Part shown: piece by piece, positions 1 through 7,315 of the stretch | Numbering within the stretch: the stretch's first letter is position 1 | Layout of the letters: every line of letters starts with the position of its first letter | Notes under the pieces: model-generated | Told to the model about the DNA's origin: nothing | The model's input: the letters and a program-made list of their open reading frames with translations, nothing else | Databases searched by the model: none | Source: a virus | Direction: 5' to 3' (one strand) | Virus record (IMG/VR): IMGVR_UViG_3300031521_000157 | Span: 1-40,682 of that record | DNA: 40,682 nucleotides | Program-made: the position numbers and the translations under genes

Positions 1-70
1 TGATATGGCTATAGCAAAAGCCATACATAATAAAAAAGATTTTAATGAATCAAAATTTGTAAACTTTTGA
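1..70 (+). CDS. 3' end of the SF2 helicase gene (continued from 40625)
   Basis: This is the last 22 codons and stop (TGA at 68-70) of the helicase encoded at 39408-40625, present again because the contig ends overlap. It has no start here and should not be counted as a separate gene. The next gene starts 11 bases after the stop. Confidence 0.9.
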   Translation, partial: DMAIAKAIHNKKDFNESKFVNF

Positions 71-127
71 AAGGAGTTTATATGAGAACACCAGACCAGA
101 TTCAGAATTTGCGTTTTGCTTTTTATA
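1..127. repeat. Exact terminal direct repeat, left copy
   Basis: Bases 1-127 are identical to 40556-40682. The overlap runs through the last codons of the SF2 helicase and the start of the next gene without breaking either frame, so the contig closes into a circle of 40,555 unique bases. A length of 127 is a common assembler k-mer size, so the repeat is more likely an assembly overlap of a circular or circularly permuted molecule than a biological terminal repeat. Confidence 0.95.
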
Positions 128-429
128 TCGTATTAGGCCCATATGCCGTAATCTGTCCAGATAGTGTTATAGACCGATTGGCCGATCGATTGGTTTTGAA
201 TCTTACAGAAATTAAACAAACATGGGATGTTCGTGTTCGTTTGACGGATAATGTTGATGCCGTTTGGGATGACATCAGGAAAGAACCAACGTCACCCAAT
301 GCTTCTTTAGCCGACATATCTGTTTTGTGCATTTCATTAATGCAAAAATACTCGAACATTGACGCAATTCAAATTCGAGATCGTGGTATTCAATCCGATA
401 AACATCATTTTATAAGGAGTAAAAAGTAA
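82..429 (+). CDS. Hypothetical protein, 115 aa, in the replication operon
   Basis: The start is taken at ATG 82, which follows an excellent GAAAGGAG site at 69-76. An in-frame upstream start at 67 would lie inside the helicase stop region. The protein is soluble, with alternating acidic and hydrophobic stretches and no membrane segment. I do not recognise a family or catalytic motif. It lies between the SF2 helicase and a tiny overlapping gene whose ATG (429) shares a base with this gene's TAA, so the two are probably translationally coupled. The context suggests a replication accessory protein, but nothing in the sequence proves it. Confidence 0.75.
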   Translation: MRTPDQIQNLRFAFYIVLGPYAVICPDSVIDRLADRLVLNLTEIKQTWDVRVRLTDNVDAVWDDIRKEPTSPNASLADISVLCISLMQKYSNIDAIQIRDRGIQSDKHHFIRSKK

Positions 430-596
430 TGCCATCTTTTCGTTACACAGACAACAACCCGCCAACAGATTTTGTAAAAAACCCAGACCGTTGTCAAAAA
501 GTTTTTTGGTTAAATACTTTGTTAACGTGGGTTCAATGCCGGTTCTATAAAAAGAACAACGGCTATTGTAATAAGCATTCAAAAAAAACTTCTTAA
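429..596 (+). CDS. Small hypothetical protein, 55 aa
   Basis: A short frame begins at ATG 429, overlapping the TAA of the gene before it (TAATG), with AAGGAG at 414-419 in the end of that gene. The product is basic and asparagine-rich, with three cysteines (about residues 22, 37 and 47) and an aromatic centre (VFWLNTLLTWVQ). The cysteines could bind a metal but do not form a textbook zinc finger. It ends the transcription unit before a strong promoter at 601. No function is assigned; the coupling arrangement is the main reason to believe it is real. Confidence 0.55.
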   Translation: MPSFRYTDNNPPTDFVKNPDRCQKVFWLNTLLTWVQCRFYKKNNGYCNKHSKKTS

Positions 597-600
597 TTTT

Positions 601-629
601 TTGCTCGCGCTAAAAACCGATGCTATAAT
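601..629 (+). promoter_or_regulatory. Promoter, CTCGC/TATAAT family (nuclease-RNAP operon)
   Basis: TTGCTC (601-606), a 17-base spacer that begins with GC and carries AAAAAC, and a perfect TATAAT (624-629). The same layout recurs at least seven more times, mostly at 24.2-27.7 kb. It should drive the two nucleases and the RNA polymerase-like gene. Confidence 0.8.
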
Positions 630-681
630 AGAAGAAGAATCGAACTTATTCTTTTTTTATTTTTGCAAGAAGGATGTCCAC

Positions 682-1026
682 ATGCCAAGAGAAAGTAATT
701 TCCAATCAAAGTTGATAGCCAAAATCGAAGTGTTATTTCCTGGATGCGTAGTTTTGAAGAACGATCCAAATTATCTTCAAGGCATACCCGACTTAATAAT
801 TCTTTTCGGAAACATGTGGGCATCCCTTGAGGTTAAACGAGAAAAAGATTCTGATAGACAACCGAACCAAGAATATTACGTAGCATTATTTAATGAGATG
901 TCATATTCTAGTTTTGTTTACCCAGAAAATGAGGAACGAGTGTTATATGAACTTCAACAAACATTTCGACCTAAGAGATCGACACGCATTTCTAAGCGCA
1001 TCAAAGTATCATTGGACCGGATATGA
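682..1026 (+). CDS. VRR-NUC-like PD-(D/E)XK nuclease
   Basis: The 114-residue product has the compact layout of stand-alone phage VRR-NUC nucleases: GIPDLIIL with the first acidic residue at D37, the LEVKRE element giving E50-x-K52, and Q63 in the following helix. Family members are metal-dependent nucleases, some acting on flaps or Holliday junctions, so processing of replication or packaging intermediates is likely. I chose ATG 682, preceded by AAGAAGGA at 667-674, over earlier starts because the homologous domain begins at about NFQSKL and the upstream codons lie in the promoter leader. The 3' end overlaps the next nuclease gene by 80 bases, an unusually long overlap. Confidence 0.8.
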   Translation: MPRESNFQSKLIAKIEVLFPGCVVLKNDPNYLQGIPDLIILFGNMWASLEVKREKDSDRQPNQEYYVALFNEMSYSSFVYPENEERVLYELQQTFRPKRSTRISKRIKVSLDRI

Positions 1027-1501
1027 TTTAGACAAATTATCTAGTTCATATTTGAAATTTCAAGCTGTTCAAAAAGGAACAGAGTTACATGCTTTTGCTT
1101 GCGAATGTATTAGACTGGGAATTAAACTTCCTAAGAATAATAAGTCATTAAATTGCTATGTGAATGACGCCATAGGATTCAGAATGACTCCGGAGCAGCC
1201 GTTATTTTATTCTGACAATTCTTTTGGAACAGCTGATGCAATCTGTTTTAGAGACGAATTGTTAAGAATACACGATTTAAAAACAGGTGTATCTCCAGTA
1301 TCAATGAGACAATTAGAAGTCTATACCAGTTTGTTTTGTTTAGAGTATGATATTAAACCAAGCGATATTGGTGTTGAATTACGAATTTATCAACTAGATG
1401 AAGTCCTAGTTCATATTCCAGTATTAGACGACATTCTTCAAATAATGGAAAAAATTATTATATTCGATAAACAAATTGACAAAATGAAAGTTGAGGAATA
1501 A
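947..1501 (+). CDS. RecB/Cas4-like PD-(D/E)XK exonuclease
   Basis: A 184-residue protein with the ordered motifs of the RecB/Cas4 nuclease clade: GTELHAF (H48), GTADAI (D97), RIHDLKTG (D110-x-K112) and RQLEVY (Q122, Y126). Cysteines occur, but no clear four-cysteine iron-sulfur signature is visible, so it is closer to the small phage RecB-type exonucleases than to true Cas4. The start at ATG 947 is inferred from the family N-terminus (MNFNKHFDLRDRHAFLSASK); its ribosome site (GAGGAAC) is only moderate, as expected of a gene nested in the end of the VRR-NUC gene. It likely acts in end resection or recombination with the SSB-like protein encoded upstream. Confidence 0.8.
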   Translation: MNFNKHFDLRDRHAFLSASKYHWTGYDLDKLSSSYLKFQAVQKGTELHAFACECIRLGIKLPKNNKSLNCYVNDAIGFRMTPEQPLFYSDNSFGTADAICFRDELLRIHDLKTGVSPVSMRQLEVYTSLFCLEYDIKPSDIGVELRIYQLDEVLVHIPVLDDILQIMEKIIIFDKQIDKMKVEE

Positions 1502-1503
1502 CA

Positions 1504-4218
1504 ATGACTGACGAATTGCAACATGTTGGTACTCCAAGACATTCTGGTCGTTATCCATATGGATCTGGTGATGACGGCAATCAACGACACACAACGTTTC
1601 TAAAGGCTATTTCTGATTTGAAAAAACAGGGCCTTAGCGAAGTTGAGATTGCTGCCGGTATGGGTATGAAGACCTCTGAATTGAGACGCCAAAACGCAAT
1701 TGCAAAAGCCGCTCAAAGACAAGCAGATGCAACTCAAGTCGCAAGACTAAAAGAAAAAGGCTACAGCAATGTTGCGATTGGTGCTCGAATGGGCATTAAT
1801 GAATCATCCGTAAGATCGTTGTTAGACCCAGTTTTGCAAGATAGAAATAATGTTATTTCAACCGTTGGAACAATGCTAAAAAACAGCGTCGATGAAAAAG
1901 GTTTTATTGACGTTGGAGCTGGTGTTGAGAATCATTTGGGAGTAAGCCGAACCAAATTAAACACTGCACTAGCTGCAATAAAAGAAGACGGTTATGAAGT
2001 CCATTATTCCGAAGTTAAACAATTAGGAACTGGAAAAGCCACATCATTAAAGATCTTGGCTGGTCCTGGTGTAACTAATAAAGAAGTTTATCAAGCTGTC
2101 AAAGATGATAAGATTCAAATGCCGATGGATCATTCCAGCGATGGTGGGCGTACTATTGATCCGGTTTTGCCGATTAACCATATCTCTTCTTCTCGTGTTA
2201 AAGTACGATACGCCGAAGAAGGTGGTGTAAGCAAAGATGGGGTCATTGAGTTACGTCGAGGAGTTGAAGATCTATCTTTAGGCGAAGCCAAATACGCCCA
2301 AGTAAGAATTGGCATTGACGGTAGCCATTACTTAAAAGGCATGGCTATGTACGGTGATGATATGCCAAAAGGTGTTGATATAATGTTTAACACTAACAAG
2401 CATACCGGAACTCCAATGATGTCGTCCGACAAAAAAGCAGAACAGGTATTAAAACCGGTAAAAGACGACGATCCTACAAATCCTTTTGGTTCGGCAATTA
2501 GACAAAAATTATATACAGATTCAAAAGGACAAGAACAACGATCTGGTCTGAACGTCGTCAATGAAGAAGGCGCTTGGTCTGAATGGTCAAGAAATATATC
2601 ATCTCAAGTATTATCAAAACAAATTCCAGGGACAGCCAAAAAACAACTTGGCTTAGCTTTTGATTTGAAACAGGAAGAGTTTGACGATCTTAATAGCCTT
2701 ACAAATCCTGCAATAAAAAAGAGACTCCTCGAATCGTTTGCAGATGATTGTGATTCTTCTGCTGTTCATTTGAAAGCAGCAGCACTTCCAAGACAAGCTC
2801 AACATGTTATTTTGCCTTTAACCACTATAAACGAAAGAGAAATTTACGCTCCAAATTATCAAAATGGAGAATCTGTAGTTCTTATTCGTCACCCTCATGG
2901 TGGTACTTTCGAAATTCCAGAGCTTATAGTAAATAACAATAATCCGGAAGCAAACAGAATAATGAAGGGCGCTAAAGATGCTGTTGGTATTCATCCAAAA
3001 GTTGCATCTAAGTTGTCTGGTGCTGACTTCGACGGCGATACCGTTCTAGTCATACCTAACAAAGACAAGAATATTCGCACTTCTGATTCAATAAAAGGTT
3101 TATCGGATTTTGATTCAAAGGCTGCATATCCTGGATATGAAGGTATGTCCAAGATGTCACCAAGAACTAAACAAATGCAAATGGGTAATATCAGCAATCT
3201 TATCACCGACATGACTATTAAAGGTGCAACGATTGATGAATTGGCAAGGGCTGTTAAACACAGCATGGTAGTTATTGACGCCGAAAAACATAATTTAAAT
3301 TATAAACAGTCGGCCATAGATAACAACATTGCTGGTTTAAAATTGAAATATCAAGGTGGTGTTCGTTCTGGATCATCGACCCTTATTTCAAGAGCGTCAT
3401 CTGATATTCGAGTTAAGCACCGAAAAGATCAAGTAAAAGTTGATCCTTTGACTGGAGAAAAAGTATATACAGATACAAACCAATCTTACACTGTTAAAAT
3501 CGCAGATAAGAAAGGCCGATATAATATAGATCCCCAGTCAGGGAAAAAAGTATACCTTGATTTCAAAGAAAAAATAGTACCTCGCACTACCAAGTCCACA
3601 AAAATGGCAGAAGCAACAGATGCTTTTGATTTATCATCAGGTATGCCTATTGAAAAGATATATGCTACTCATGCCAATAATCTAAAAGCACTTGCTAACA
3701 AAGCCAGAAAAACTGCATTAGAAACATCCACTACTAATTACTCCCCCTCTGCATCTAAACTTTATGCCCCCGAGGTTACTTCTTTAAAGGCTGCTTTGGA
3801 CTTAGCATTTAGAAACAAGCCCTTAGAACGAAAGGCCCAACTACTAGCAAACAAGGTAGTTGCTATGAAGAAGCAAGCTAATCCTGACATGGATCCAGAT
3901 GACTTAAAGAAGTTAAAAGGAAGAGAGTTGATAACTGCCCGTATACGAACAGGCGCGCATAAGCAGCAGATCAAGATAACAGATCGTGAATGGGAAGCTA
4001 TTCAAACAGGTGCAGTACATAACAGTGTATTGAACCAGATACTTCTTAATACTGATCTCGATTCTCTTAAGCAACGTGCTATGCCTAGAACACCAAAAGG
4101 TATGAGTGCATCAAAGATAACTAGAGCACGTTCTATGTTATCAGACGGGTATACTAAAGCGGAAGTAGCTAATGCATTAGGCGTATCAACAGACACAGTA
4201 TCAAATGCTGTAGCATAA
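1504..4218 (+). CDS. Single-chain double-psi-beta-barrel RNA polymerase-like protein (YonO/crAss type)
   Basis: The 904-residue protein carries GADFDGD, with D508, D510 and D512. This is the metal-binding triad of beta'-type and RdRP-type polymerases (NADFDGD in cellular beta'). Before it lies RHPHGGTFEIPELIV, matching the strand pattern that precedes the triad in beta'. After it come an MGN-x-ITDMT helix and a VKHSMVVIDAEKH segment, placed where bridge-helix and trigger-loop elements follow in YonO-like enzymes. The N-terminus has a tag-like HVGTPRHSGRYPYGSG and two helix-turn-helix-like units (about 38-68 and 81-108); a third lies at the C-terminus (about 877-902). I infer template-dependent RNA synthesis, perhaps of late genes. 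It is too small to be a host-type multisubunit enzyme, and activity is untested. The gene follows the nuclease after two bases and probably shares the promoter at 601. Confidence 0.75.
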   Translation: MTDELQHVGTPRHSGRYPYGSGDDGNQRHTTFLKAISDLKKQGLSEVEIAAGMGMKTSELRRQNAIAKAAQRQADATQVARLKEKGYSNVAIGARMGINESSVRSLLDPVLQDRNNVISTVGTMLKNSVDEKGFIDVGAGVENHLGVSRTKLNTALAAIKEDGYEVHYSEVKQLGTGKATSLKILAGPGVTNKEVYQAVKDDKIQMPMDHSSDGGRTIDPVLPINHISSSRVKVRYAEEGGVSKDGVIELRRGVEDLSLGEAKYAQVRIGIDGSHYLKGMAMYGDDMPKGVDIMFNTNKHTGTPMMSSDKKAEQVLKPVKDDDPTNPFGSAIRQKLYTDSKGQEQRSGLNVVNEEGAWSEWSRNISSQVLSKQIPGTAKKQLGLAFDLKQEEFDDLNSLTNPAIKKRLLESFADDCDSSAVHLKAAALPRQAQHVILPLTTINEREIYAPNYQNGESVVLIRHPHGGTFEIPELIVNNNNPEANRIMKGAKDAVGIHPKVASKLSGADFDGDTVLVIPNKDKNIRTSDSIKGLSDFDSKAAYPGYEGMSKMSPRTKQMQMGNISNLITDMTIKGATIDELARAVKHSMVVIDAEKHNLNYKQSAIDNNIAGLKLKYQGGVRSGSSTLISRASSDIRVKHRKDQVKVDPLTGEKVYTDTNQSYTVKIADKKGRYNIDPQSGKKVYLDFKEKIVPRTTKSTKMAEATDAFDLSSGMPIEKIYATHANNLKALANKARKTALETSTTNYSPSASKLYAPEVTSLKAALDLAFRNKPLERKAQLLANKVVAMKKQANPDMDPDDLKKLKGRELITARIRTGAHKQQIKITDREWEAIQTGAVHNSVLNQILLNTDLDSLKQRAMPRTPKGMSASKITRARSMLSDGYTKAEVANALGVSTDTVSNAVA

Positions 4219-4230
4219 AAGGAGTATTGT

Positions 4231-4503
4231 ATGGGTGATCAAGTAATGTTAACAACGTTAGACAATCCCTACAATCCCTTTACTCAATGGGTTGAATGGG
4301 ATGCGTTTGACAGAGGAAAAGGGTACTACACATGTGCTTACTTAGCCCGCGTCGTCCTATCATCGGATGAGTTAAGTGAAGAAGACCAGGCCCTTGCTAC
4401 CGAACAAGGCATCGACGAGATCTTAGACTTTAATCTTACAGGGAAATATATTAAAGTTACAGAGAAAGACTTCGAATCGTTGATAACTAACCGGCTTAAA
4501 TGA
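4231..4503 (+). CDS. Conserved phage protein paired with the RNAP-like gene
   Basis: A 90-residue acidic protein opening with TTLDNPYNPFTQWVEWDAFD, a sequence type I know from many siphophages of anaerobes, where it sits between the HSGRYPxGSG/DFDGD protein and the terminase genes, as here. It also has YLARV and SDELSEEDQA segments. No enzyme motif or membrane segment is visible. It is preceded by AAGGAG and starts 13 bases after the RNAP-like stop. The constant pairing suggests a subunit or regulator of that polymerase, but this is inference from neighbourhood only. Confidence 0.75.
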   Translation: MGDQVMLTTLDNPYNPFTQWVEWDAFDRGKGYYTCAYLARVVLSSDELSEEDQALATEQGIDEILDFNLTGKYIKVTEKDFESLITNRLK

Positions 4504-4545
4504 TAGGTAGGGGGGGTCTCGCAAAAGGTACCCCCCCTATCCATC
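4504..4545 (+). other. G/C-tract hairpin after the RNAP operon
   Basis: A 12-bp hairpin pairs GGTAGGGGGGGT (4506-4517) with ACCCCCCCTATC (4530-4541), with one G.U pair. It begins immediately at the stop codon of the preceding gene. There is no T-run after it, so it is not a classical intrinsic terminator; it may block 3' exonucleases or act with the fold downstream. Confidence 0.6.
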
Positions 4546-4584
4546 GCTGAACTCCTAAAAAAAACTCCGGGGGTTCATTTTCCG

Positions 4585-4703
4585 GACACTTTCCAAAAGC
4601 TGCATGGGTCTTTCACAACAAAAGTCGATCGGTGAGTCGATTTCTCCTTTCAAGAACCCTGTCAAAAGGGTACGAAAGTCTCATGCAGCTTTTATAAAGT
4701 GTC
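4585..4703 (+). ncRNA. Large branched inverted-repeat structure upstream of terS (candidate structured RNA or cos/pac site)
   Basis: GACACTTT (4585-4592) pairs with AAAGTGTC (4696-4703) and AAAAGCTGCATG (4595-4606) with CATGCAGCTTTT (4682-4693), separated by a symmetrical 2x2 loop. CTTTC (4610-4614) then pairs with GAAAG (4674-4678). Inside are two hairpins: AAGTCGA/TCGATTT (4622-4628/4637-4643, one G.U) and ACCCT/AGGGT (4656-4660/4667-4671). This is a closed stem with a three-way junction in a 261-bp gap with no gene. An imperfect palindrome (AGTGT/ACACT, 4698-4713) follows. Its position just before the small terminase fits either a packaging site in DNA or an RNA acting in packaging, in the manner of phi29 pRNA; the choice is open. 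Confidence 0.6.
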
Positions 4704-4764
4704 TAGATACACTCATAAACAATATTCAAACAAAGGGAAACACACATTAAACTGGAGGTGAAAA

Positions 4765-5112
4765 CTGGTTACTAAACTTAAGAGTTCCTCTGGCCAGTCT
4801 AAACGACGAAGTCCTCCCGCAAAGACTGTCAAAGGCCGAGAGGAACAACTAATTGCGTTGTCCATGGATCTTGCAGAAGAACAAATACGTGCAGGAACAG
4901 TCTCGGCTCAAGTTTTAGCTCACTTTGTTAAGTTAGGATCCACTGCACAAAAGTTGGAGATGGAGAAACTTACAAGAGAGAACGAGTTGTTAACTGCAAA
5001 GACCAAATCCTTAAAAGATTCAAAACAGATTGATGCTCTTTATCGCGAAGCACTAAACGCAATGAAGTTGTATAGTGGAAATGCAAATCCGAGTCCATCC
5101 GATGAAGACTAG
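4765..5112 (+). CDS. terS: Terminase small subunit (putative CTG start)
   Basis: The product (115 aa from CTG 4765) has a basic Ser/Arg/Lys-rich N-terminus, the segment KGREEQLIALSMDLAEEQ, then QVLAHFVKLGSTAQKLEMEKL with a coiled-coil-like tail (LTRENELLTAKTKSL) and LYREALNAMKLYSG. This arrangement is that of a terminase small subunit family common in anaerobe phages. It should bind the packaging site and recruit TerL. A near-ideal ribosome site (TGGAGGTG, 4753-4760) ends four bases before CTG 4765, an in-frame TGA lies at 4759, and no ATG, GTG or TTG occurs in frame before TTG 4858. Starting at 4858 or 4864 would leave the site unused and delete the conserved KGREEQL helix. A sequencing error at an ATG is the alternative. 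Confidence 0.8.
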   Translation: MVTKLKSSSGQSKRRSPPAKTVKGREEQLIALSMDLAEEQIRAGTVSAQVLAHFVKLGSTAQKLEMEKLTRENELLTAKTKSLKDSKQIDALYREALNAMKLYSGNANPSPSDED

Positions 5113-5515
5113 ATCGTTTAAGGAATTGCAAAAAATAAAAAGTTTCTACGATCGCTACGAGTATCTTAGAATAAAAAGTATTGTCGGAGAAAGAACCTTT
5201 GGTTTCGATCGCCAAGTTAATCAAATTCTCTACTCATCAAAACGATGGAAACGAATTCGAGATCAAGTCATAATTCGGGATGATGGTTGTGATTTAGGCT
5301 GTCCGGGTTTTGAGATTCAAGGAAGAATTTTAATCCATCACATGAATCCTATAACTTTGGAAGAAGTAGAAGATGACGATCCTGCAATCTACGATCTAAA
5401 TTTTCTGATTTGTACATCCAACAATACCCATCTGGCAATTCACTATGGAGATAGATCTTTACTTCCATCAATACCAATAATTCGAACTCCAGGGGATACT
5501 ACTCCCTGGCATTAA
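5102..5515 (+). CDS. HNH endonuclease, packaging-associated
   Basis: A 137-residue protein with the beta-beta-alpha-metal core: RWKRIRDQVIIRDDGC, then the catalytic pair H79-H80 in LIHHMNP, N100 in YDLNFLI, and H110/H114 in NNTHLAIHYGD. Cysteines C63 and C67 may help fold the loop. The start ATG 5102 overlaps the terS stop by 11 bases, indicating coupled translation. HNH proteins beside terminase genes are frequent in long-tailed phages and are needed for genome cleavage in some (for example HK97 gp74); a role in packaging is therefore more likely than homing. Confidence 0.8.
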   Translation: MKTRSFKELQKIKSFYDRYEYLRIKSIVGERTFGFDRQVNQILYSSKRWKRIRDQVIIRDDGCDLGCPGFEIQGRILIHHMNPITLEEVEDDDPAIYDLNFLICTSNNTHLAIHYGDRSLLPSIPIIRTPGDTTPWH

Positions 5516-5533
5516 AAAAGAAAGGAGTATACA

Positions 5534-5848
5534 ATGCCCAAACAAGTTACAATGCGCGATAACAAACCCGGTCAAAAAACTTTGAACGAAAAATTGCAAG
5601 CTGCTCGTGCTTTGAGTTCTTCGAAAAAAGTTGACGTTGATTTCCTTCATGGAAAAATTGTCAATTGTGAACGCGTGAATCTTCGTGAACAAGCGAGTAA
5701 AGACTCAACGGTTATAACAACTCTTCCTCTTGGCGAATTGGTAATGGTCGATGTCGACTTTGAATCCAAGGACTGGTCTCATATCCAAGTCTACAATAAC
5801 TCTTCACAAGTTGGTTACGTCATGCGACAGTTTGTTGAGGTTGAATAA
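5534..5848 (+). CDS. SH3b-domain protein
   Basis: The C-terminal half of this 104-residue protein is a bacterial SH3 domain: VNLREQASKDSTVITTLPLGE, followed by WSHIQVYNNSSQVGYVMRQFVEVE. The N-terminal 45 residues are basic and low in complexity. There is no signal peptide. It has an excellent ribosome site (AAAGGAG) and overlaps the next gene at its stop. SH3b domains usually bind cell-wall peptides, yet the gene sits in the head module and no hydrolase is attached. It may be a virion protein or the wall-binding partner of an unrecognised lysin; neither is demonstrated. Confidence 0.75.
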   Translation: MPKQVTMRDNKPGQKTLNEKLQAARALSSSKKVDVDFLHGKIVNCERVNLREQASKDSTVITTLPLGELVMVDVDFESKDWSHIQVYNNSSQVGYVMRQFVEVE

Positions 5849-6228
5849 TGGATAGTATACTTGATACTATCAAAAAGATGTTGGATTTAGAAGTTGAAAA
5901 TACTTCATTTGACACAGCAATTATTGTCAATATAAATTCAGCATGTTTGTCATTAAGTCAACTCGGTGTCGGACCAGATGACGGGTTTTCAATAACTGGA
6001 AACACCGAAACTTGGACAGATCTTTTAGGGACGAACAAGAATCTAAATGCAGTGCAAATGTTTATATTCCTAAAAGTAAAGTTTGTTTTCGATCCACCAG
6101 CAACCGCATCCGTCCAAACCGCATACGATAACCAAATTCGAGAACTAGGGTGGCGTATAAACACCGAAGTTGAAAAGGGTTATATTTCTCCATCGAAAGG
6201 AGTCGTAACAGATGACGAAAGTTTATAG
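5848..6228 (+). CDS. Head-tail connector (adaptor) protein
   Basis: The 126-residue, mostly helical protein shows the pattern of the gp6-like/Ad1 adaptor family: MLDLEVENTSFDTAIIVNINSA, SLSQLGVGP, FSIT, and a long C-terminal helix pair ending in an extended tail. Such proteins form a ring under the portal. The start ATG overlaps the last base of the SH3b gene's TAA, and the end overlaps the next gene by 17 bases, so the cluster is tightly coupled. Its position before terL rather than after the capsid is unusual for the family, though shared by related anaerobe phages. Confidence 0.65.
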   Translation: MDSILDTIKKMLDLEVENTSFDTAIIVNINSACLSLSQLGVGPDDGFSITGNTETWTDLLGTNKNLNAVQMFIFLKVKFVFDPPATASVQTAYDNQIRELGWRINTEVEKGYISPSKGVVTDDESL

Positions 6229-6868
6229 CAAAGAAGAACTGGCCCATATTGGGATCCTGGGTATGCACTGGGGTCACCATAAATCTGGCGATGGAAGTTC
6301 TGGAGAAAGTGATAATTCAATCTCCGGTTTAAAGAAAACCGCTAGAAAGAAGTTCCAAAACGATCTGGCTGAGTTACATAAATCTGGAAAAGGCAATAAC
6401 GATGCCGAAGTGATTAACGCCGCAAAGAAACATGATGCTGAAATGGCCACAATAAAAGAAACAGAAAAGGCTATTAAAGTTTCTATAGGAAAAACCTCAA
6501 AACCTCATGCCGATGAAGTTATTGCCGAGATGACTTGGAATAAGGATATGAGTCGTGTCGGTGGTGCAGAATTAGATTTTGCCATTAATCGAGTAGCTGG
6601 AGTTAATTCGGCCAAACAAGCAATAAAAAAAGGTTGGGTTAAACCTCCATCAAAAAATATTCATGAAATGTCAAATTCCGAACTTGACGTTATAACCGAA
6701 AATCCGGAAGTAAAGCGAAAGGCCAAAGAACATATGGATACTCAGATAAAACGTGCTAGACTTATCGTCGGTAGCCTTCTTGTAGCTGGAGCTTTTACGC
6801 TTAAAATGCTTGACGTTAATAATAAAGCTACCGCGCTTAATTCTTTTTATGGTGAGATTAATAAATAG
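6212..6868 (+). CDS. GMHWG-tag protein 1 with C-terminal membrane helix
   Basis: A 218-residue lysine-rich protein that starts with a short tag, ELAHIGILGMHWGHHKSG (residues 9-26), shared almost unchanged with the next gene and with the gene at 9072. The middle is charged and predicted helical; a hydrophobic segment (LIVGSLLVAGAFTLKML, about 184-200) lies near the C-terminus. It corresponds to the GMKWG-type tags that occur at the ends of many phage head proteins. I infer a virion-associated or membrane-active accessory protein; no catalytic motif is visible. Confidence 0.7.
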   Translation: MTKVYSKEELAHIGILGMHWGHHKSGDGSSGESDNSISGLKKTARKKFQNDLAELHKSGKGNNDAEVINAAKKHDAEMATIKETEKAIKVSIGKTSKPHADEVIAEMTWNKDMSRVGGAELDFAINRVAGVNSAKQAIKKGWVKPPSKNIHEMSNSELDVITENPEVKRKAKEHMDTQIKRARLIVGSLLVAGAFTLKMLDVNNKATALNSFYGEINK

Positions 6869-6877
6869 GAGACACTA

Positions 6878-7312
6878 ATGCAAAAACAGGATTCGTTAGA
6901 ACACGTTGGGATCCTAGGTATGCACTGGGGTCACCATAAATCCGGTGGCGAGTCTACCGGAACAAAAGGTCCGAGTGCCGATCATGTGACTGTCCAAACG
7001 TTGAAGAAAAAGAAATTAAGCGATATGAGTAACGCCGAACTTAAGACGTTGACCAGTCGCCTGAATCTTGAGAAGAGTTACAAAGAACTGACGGTTAAGA
7101 AATTGACCCCATCGGAACAAGCAGCGAAAGACTTTGTTGATTCCCGTCGGAAAGAACTGACCAAGAAAATCCTGACGGCTGTTGCATCCAGCGCTGCCAC
7201 ATTACTCATTCGATATTTGAAAAGTCGAATGGATAAAAATCGTGCGGCGTCAGATACTGTTGACGGTGCGTGGACTGTGGTCAAACCAGCTATCAAGATG
7301 CTGCCTGGGTAA
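6878..7312 (+). CDS. GMHWG-tag protein 2
   Basis: This 144-residue protein has the tag LEHVGILGMHWGHHKSGG at residues 7-24. The DNA for the tag (CATTGGGATCCTGG-type) is also close to that in the preceding gene, indicating recent duplication of the 5' end. The rest is very lysine-rich (LKKKKLSDMSNAEL), with a weak hydrophobic segment (about 96-112). An MSNAEL/MSNSEL motif is shared with protein 1. It is translated from its own GGAGACACT-type site and lies three bases before terL. Function unknown; probably a virion component. Confidence 0.7.
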   Translation: MQKQDSLEHVGILGMHWGHHKSGGESTGTKGPSADHVTVQTLKKKKLSDMSNAELKTLTSRLNLEKSYKELTVKKLTPSEQAAKDFVDSRRKELTKKILTAVASSAATLLIRYLKSRMDKNRAASDTVDGAWTVVKPAIKMLPG

Positions 7313-7315
7313 AAT

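Noticed and set aside
4515-4543. Possible further member of the CTCGC/TATAAT promoter family
   Set aside because: TCTCGC, GC plus 15 bases and TAT are in the right places, but the -10 would be TATCCA and the spacer is part of the C-tract hairpin; too weak to list as a promoter.
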